NCBI RefSeq assembly: GCF_003369915.1
Contig: NC_046675.1
Coordinates: 24,180,001 to 24,244,000, forward strand
Direction: 5' to 3'
DNA: 64,000 bases
Source of the DNA: Drosophila miranda
Taxonomy: Eukaryota; Arthropoda; Insecta; Diptera; Drosophilidae
The notes under the pieces are model-generated. The model saw only the letters and a list, made by a program, of their open reading frames with translations. It did no database searches and was not told the DNA's origin. Positions 60,576 to 64,000 of this stretch are shown piece after piece. Both the position numbers and the translations under genes were made by a program. Position 1 is the first letter of the stretch; every line of letters begins with the position of its first letter.

Positions 60576-61488
60576 TCCTGGTCTTGCTCTGGCCCTGAGT
60601 TCAACTGCAAAAAGGCCAAGCACAAGCCCAAGCAAAATAAAAGGCAAAAACGAATCCAATCCAACTACTGGCCAACTCCGAAGACCGAAGCTCTAATGCC
60701 AATACAAAGCTGGAGTCTTTGTTTTTTACCCTCTCCCTCTGCGGATTTTATGCGATCAACTTCCATGGAAGTGGAAGCTTAAGCCCAGCGACGAAAATAT
60801 TTATATATATATAGGTATTTGAGCGCAGACTTATCGCCCAACAAGATCAATATGCACGATATCAATATGCTCTTGGTGTTGTTCCAGTCCCGAACAACAA
60901 GAACCACAACGCTGGACGAACAAGATCCAAAAGCAGGGTCAGGCCCGGAAGGAGACCGAGCGGGGAAGCGGCGCGACAGAGTTGTAAGTGGCAATGGAAG
61001 TGGGGTAGGGTATGCTCCAGTTGGGGGTGCTTCCAGTGTGGAAGCACTTAGAGGGAGTAAATTATAGGTGACGTATAAGGTTCTCACAATCATTTCTATC
61101 CTAGTCAATAAACAGAAAGGGACCATTCCTTCTTCCATGCCATCGAGTTTTCCAGACCTTATTAGATCCTGAAAATAAATAGATAGATCAACAAAGTTGT
61201 ACGAGTATGTACATATACCCTTTCTTTCCATGATGACGAATATTCGCTGAGCAATTTTTGGGCCAGAACTGTCTGCCCGTCAGTCTGCCAAGATTTGTCC
61301 CGCTTGTCAATATGATTAGAAGGATTTAATTTTGTGTTAATATAATTTTTGTTGCTCGAGAAAATTCGCAGAACTCAGAGAAGCAAGAGAAATACACAAA
61401 GAGTCCTCTACACACAACGAAACCGACGAAACTACCGACGAAGTCAGGCCAGATGATTGCATAGGACGATTGGATTGGCTTGGATAGG

Positions 61489-61511
61489 ATTGGTTTGGTT
61501 TGGTTTGGTTT
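61489..61511. repeat. (TTTGG)n microsatellite
   Basis: Four to five pentamers. Confidence 0.85.
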
Positions 61512-62553
61512 CTGTCCCAGTGCCTATGCCTGTGGCTGTGCCTGGACTCATGCCCTGCCCGTTCGTTCCCCTGTCTGGTTGTGGCATTTGCATATTTTGA
61601 ATGTTCGCGGGCGACTCGTGGCACGTTTAAACAACAAAAATGCTATCGATGATTGTGGGCGAGTCATGCGGTTGTCTCTTGACGACCTTTTCATAGTTCT
61701 CCATGTCTGCGCTTGTCGCTTGTTCCCTTATTGTTGCTGTTGTCAAACAATTGTCACAACGTGTCGGCATTCACACGAACTTTATGTTTTATCCAACACC
61801 TCGGCGCAAATCTCTCAAGGGTTAAAGTTTGCCCAAGTCTCCGAAGGGGGTTATGGGACGGTCTCCAGAGCGGAGTGTGGTTTTCGGATTCCTTCCACAG
61901 TGATATGTGATCCATCGCCCTACCGCATTGCTGGCATTCATCAATAACATTCTGGAGTATGTCTTGTCCGGCGGCGGTGTTCAATCAAAAGTTCCATACA
62001 GTTTTGTATGAAAAAACCAACACCCATGCTGAAGGGTCCTTCAATTCTTAGCTAATAATGAGCGGAACCTCAGCGGTTCCATTGTTCTGGCTCCCCTCTG
62101 ACTCCTCTTCCAATATGTATTTATTATATTTATGGCACAATTTTGCTTTCAAAATGCTGAGGAACAAAAAGAAACACTTGTGCCAGGACGGGCCCCGGTA
62201 CCGGCCCCTGTGCCTGCCCCAGCCCCTGCCTCTGCCCCTGGCTGACAAGCGGAATATCTTTTTTCTCGCGATCGATGGAAGAAACGAACGATCGATCGGT
62301 GGATGGTCGGATGGATTGGCTCCTTTGCTGAATAGATCACTCAACCAAAATGAATTATTGATGGACTGATCAACAATAAACACAAAAAACTGAAAGCAAA
62401 GAAGAACTGTAAGGAGGTGAGGGAACTCTCCGAGATGAAATGTAACCAGAGCTTTGACTTAATGTGGCAGTTCAACCAGATCGATATGTCCATATAACCG
62501 AATCGAATCGAATCAAATCGATCGTGCTGCTCAAGTTTTGTGACTTTGTCAAG

Positions 62554-62603
62554 TCCTCCTCCTCCTCCTCCTCCTTCTGCTCCTGCTCTTGCTCCTGCTC
62601 CTA
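62554..62603. repeat. (CCT)n / (CTCCTG)n repeat
   Basis: Seven CCT triplets followed by imperfect CTCCTG hexamers. Confidence 0.85.
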
Positions 62604-62693
62604 CGGATCATTTGTGATATATTGTTTCGGTAGCAGTTTGTTAAACGTGATCAATTTTTAATTACCCATCATCATCATCCATCCAGGCAAGCA

Positions 62694-62730
62694 CCGATCG
62701 GTGATCGGCGATCGGCGATCGGTGATCGTC
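62694..62730. repeat. (CGATCGG)n repeat with palindromic cores
   Basis: Heptamer-to-octamer repeats each containing the palindrome CGATCG or GATC, so the region can form several hairpins. Confidence 0.8.
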
Positions 62731-64000
62731 CATCGACGATCCGTCGTCCGATTGTCGTATCAATCGCACCGCACAGAATGTAACTCGGACGTTTGTCGCA
62801 TGTCATTCAACGATTTATGCCCTCTGAGCGACTTTAATAAATGTGTCTTTGCCGCTTTTGGCCTGCACTCTTGGTACGAGCCTCCATCCCTGTCCGATCC
62901 CCATTCCCTCCTTCAGTCAAGGCATCATTGATTGAGGCGACTTTGGCACTGATGATATGGCGCCGTTGTCTTCGCCTGCTCCAGCTCCTGCTCCTGCGCC
63001 TCCTCCCTCCCTACCTCCTTGTTCCTGTCCCTAAACGGAGCGTGTGTGCGTAAAATGTTTAATTAGTTTTGTCTAATTAACACTTGGAACATGGCAATAG
63101 CGACTTGAAGTGTGCCACCAGAGGCGTGAACATCAAAAGGTAAACAAGCGGCAATGGCTCGTAGGAGAGGAGGTAGGCAATGGACGTGCGTACCTCTGCA
63201 AAGAGCTAAGAGTGCTCTAGAAAGTGTTCCTTATTACGAAATGTTTGTGGAAGTAAAATCTTTGTCATGGTCTAGAGGAGGAATCCTAGTATCTATCAGA
63301 GTGGACTTACCTTACAAATGCTTCCGCAATTAGTTAACCCTAAGCCCTTCAGTTCTTGCGATCAGAGCATTCTAAGCGATCACGTAACTACCTTCATAGA
63401 CAGACATTTCCCCTAAAGCTTTGTTTCATCTTCCCCTTTTAGTCTTTACTTTGGATTGCCCTGGACCAACAACATAATTTCTACATCTACACACGCCCAT
63501 TTTGCCACCAGGCTTCCACAGATTGGGAGCCAGAGCTCCCAGAAATCCAGAGTCTAAGGTCTTGGGCCCTTGGGCAGCACACAAATGAAAGAGAACGCCC
63601 ACAGCACGCGCCAAACAGACAGACCGGAGGGAGCGACCCAAAGCGAGCCCAGAACCGACCAGAAATGGACCTGGAGATGGAGATGCAGAATAGAGGGAGC
63701 AGCCAAGCTGGCTGCCAAAACTCCGGTGGAAATATTTGCCACTTGAGTTTATGTTTGTGGCTCGCTCTCGGCTCTCGGCCCCCGGCACCCTTCTGGCCAT
63801 GGCTCGGTCACTTGAAGTTCTTGGCTGGCGTTTATTTTTGTTTTGGTACGGGGCGCAGAGTAACAAATTAAAAAGTAATTCACAGGCGCAGCATAATTAG
63901 CTGCTAAGTGACACTAATGGGGCCGCAGTTGAAGCACAGTTGCAGTGCCTCCAAAACGCCCCCAGCCCTGCCCGTCTCCGCCTCCGTGTCCGTGCCCCAT

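Larger units (their letters stand above)
57001..64000. other. right flank, part 3: no supported gene
   Basis: Simple-sequence-rich non-coding DNA. No splice-consistent set of exons was found on either strand. Confidence 0.6.

Noticed and set aside
1..64000. tRNA, rRNA or CRISPR features
   Set aside because: I saw no cloverleaf with conserved A and B boxes, no rRNA sequence and no regularly spaced repeats with unique spacers.

Overview
The window is insect, almost certainly Drosophila. Introns of 52-63 nt, GC-rich third codon positions, two genes recognisable as Drosophila loci (Cdep and Gnf1/RfC1) and decayed non-LTR retrotransposon pieces all point that way. The obscura group is possible, but that is only an impression from the repeat content. 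All real protein-coding sequence I can support lies on the minus strand.

Layout, left to right. Positions 1-14684 hold ten coding exons of Cdep, the FERM/RhoGEF orthologue of vertebrate FARP1/2. The gene runs off the left edge before its DH-PH part. Its 5' UTR continues in an exon at 14685-15314 and, beyond an 8-kb intron, in a first exon near 23483-24180 with a DRE/Motif-1 promoter. The introns hold simple repeats, a decayed LOA-type reverse transcriptase fragment (about 2590-3030) and an unusual degenerate repeat (about 11930-12290).

Positions 23549-43424 are a tandem array of four units of about 5 kb (4932, 4968, 4969 and 5007 bp). Each unit runs from inside the Cdep 5' UTR, through the Cdep promoter and the intergenic DNA, into the middle of Gnf1. 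Unit 4 continues into the only intact Gnf1 gene (four exons, 1038 aa, 41783-45067). Units 1-3 carry only the 3' half of Gnf1, broken by a stop codon at the junction and by a shared frameshift. Because both genes point left, every internal junction puts a Cdep promoter and most of its 5' UTR directly upstream of a headless Gnf1 fragment with usable splice sites and a poly(A) signal. That makes three predicted copies of one chimeric transcription unit, and it is the most interesting thing in the window. The intergenic part of each unit also carries a broken Sgt (TPR co-chaperone) fragment, a jockey-like reverse transcriptase fragment, a dispersed-repeat scrap and an unidentified decayed plus-strand gene.

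From about 45.2 kb to the right edge I see no convincing gene. It is intergenic or large-intron DNA with many hexanucleotide and trinucleotide microsatellites, one short exon-like sequence at 45551-45587 and a Motif-1 element at 45172.

Functionally the two genes are unrelated. Gnf1 is the large subunit of the replication clamp loader. Cdep is a membrane-cytoskeleton Rho-family exchange factor. They are linked here by adjacency and by the duplication that fused the promoter of one to the 3' half of the other.
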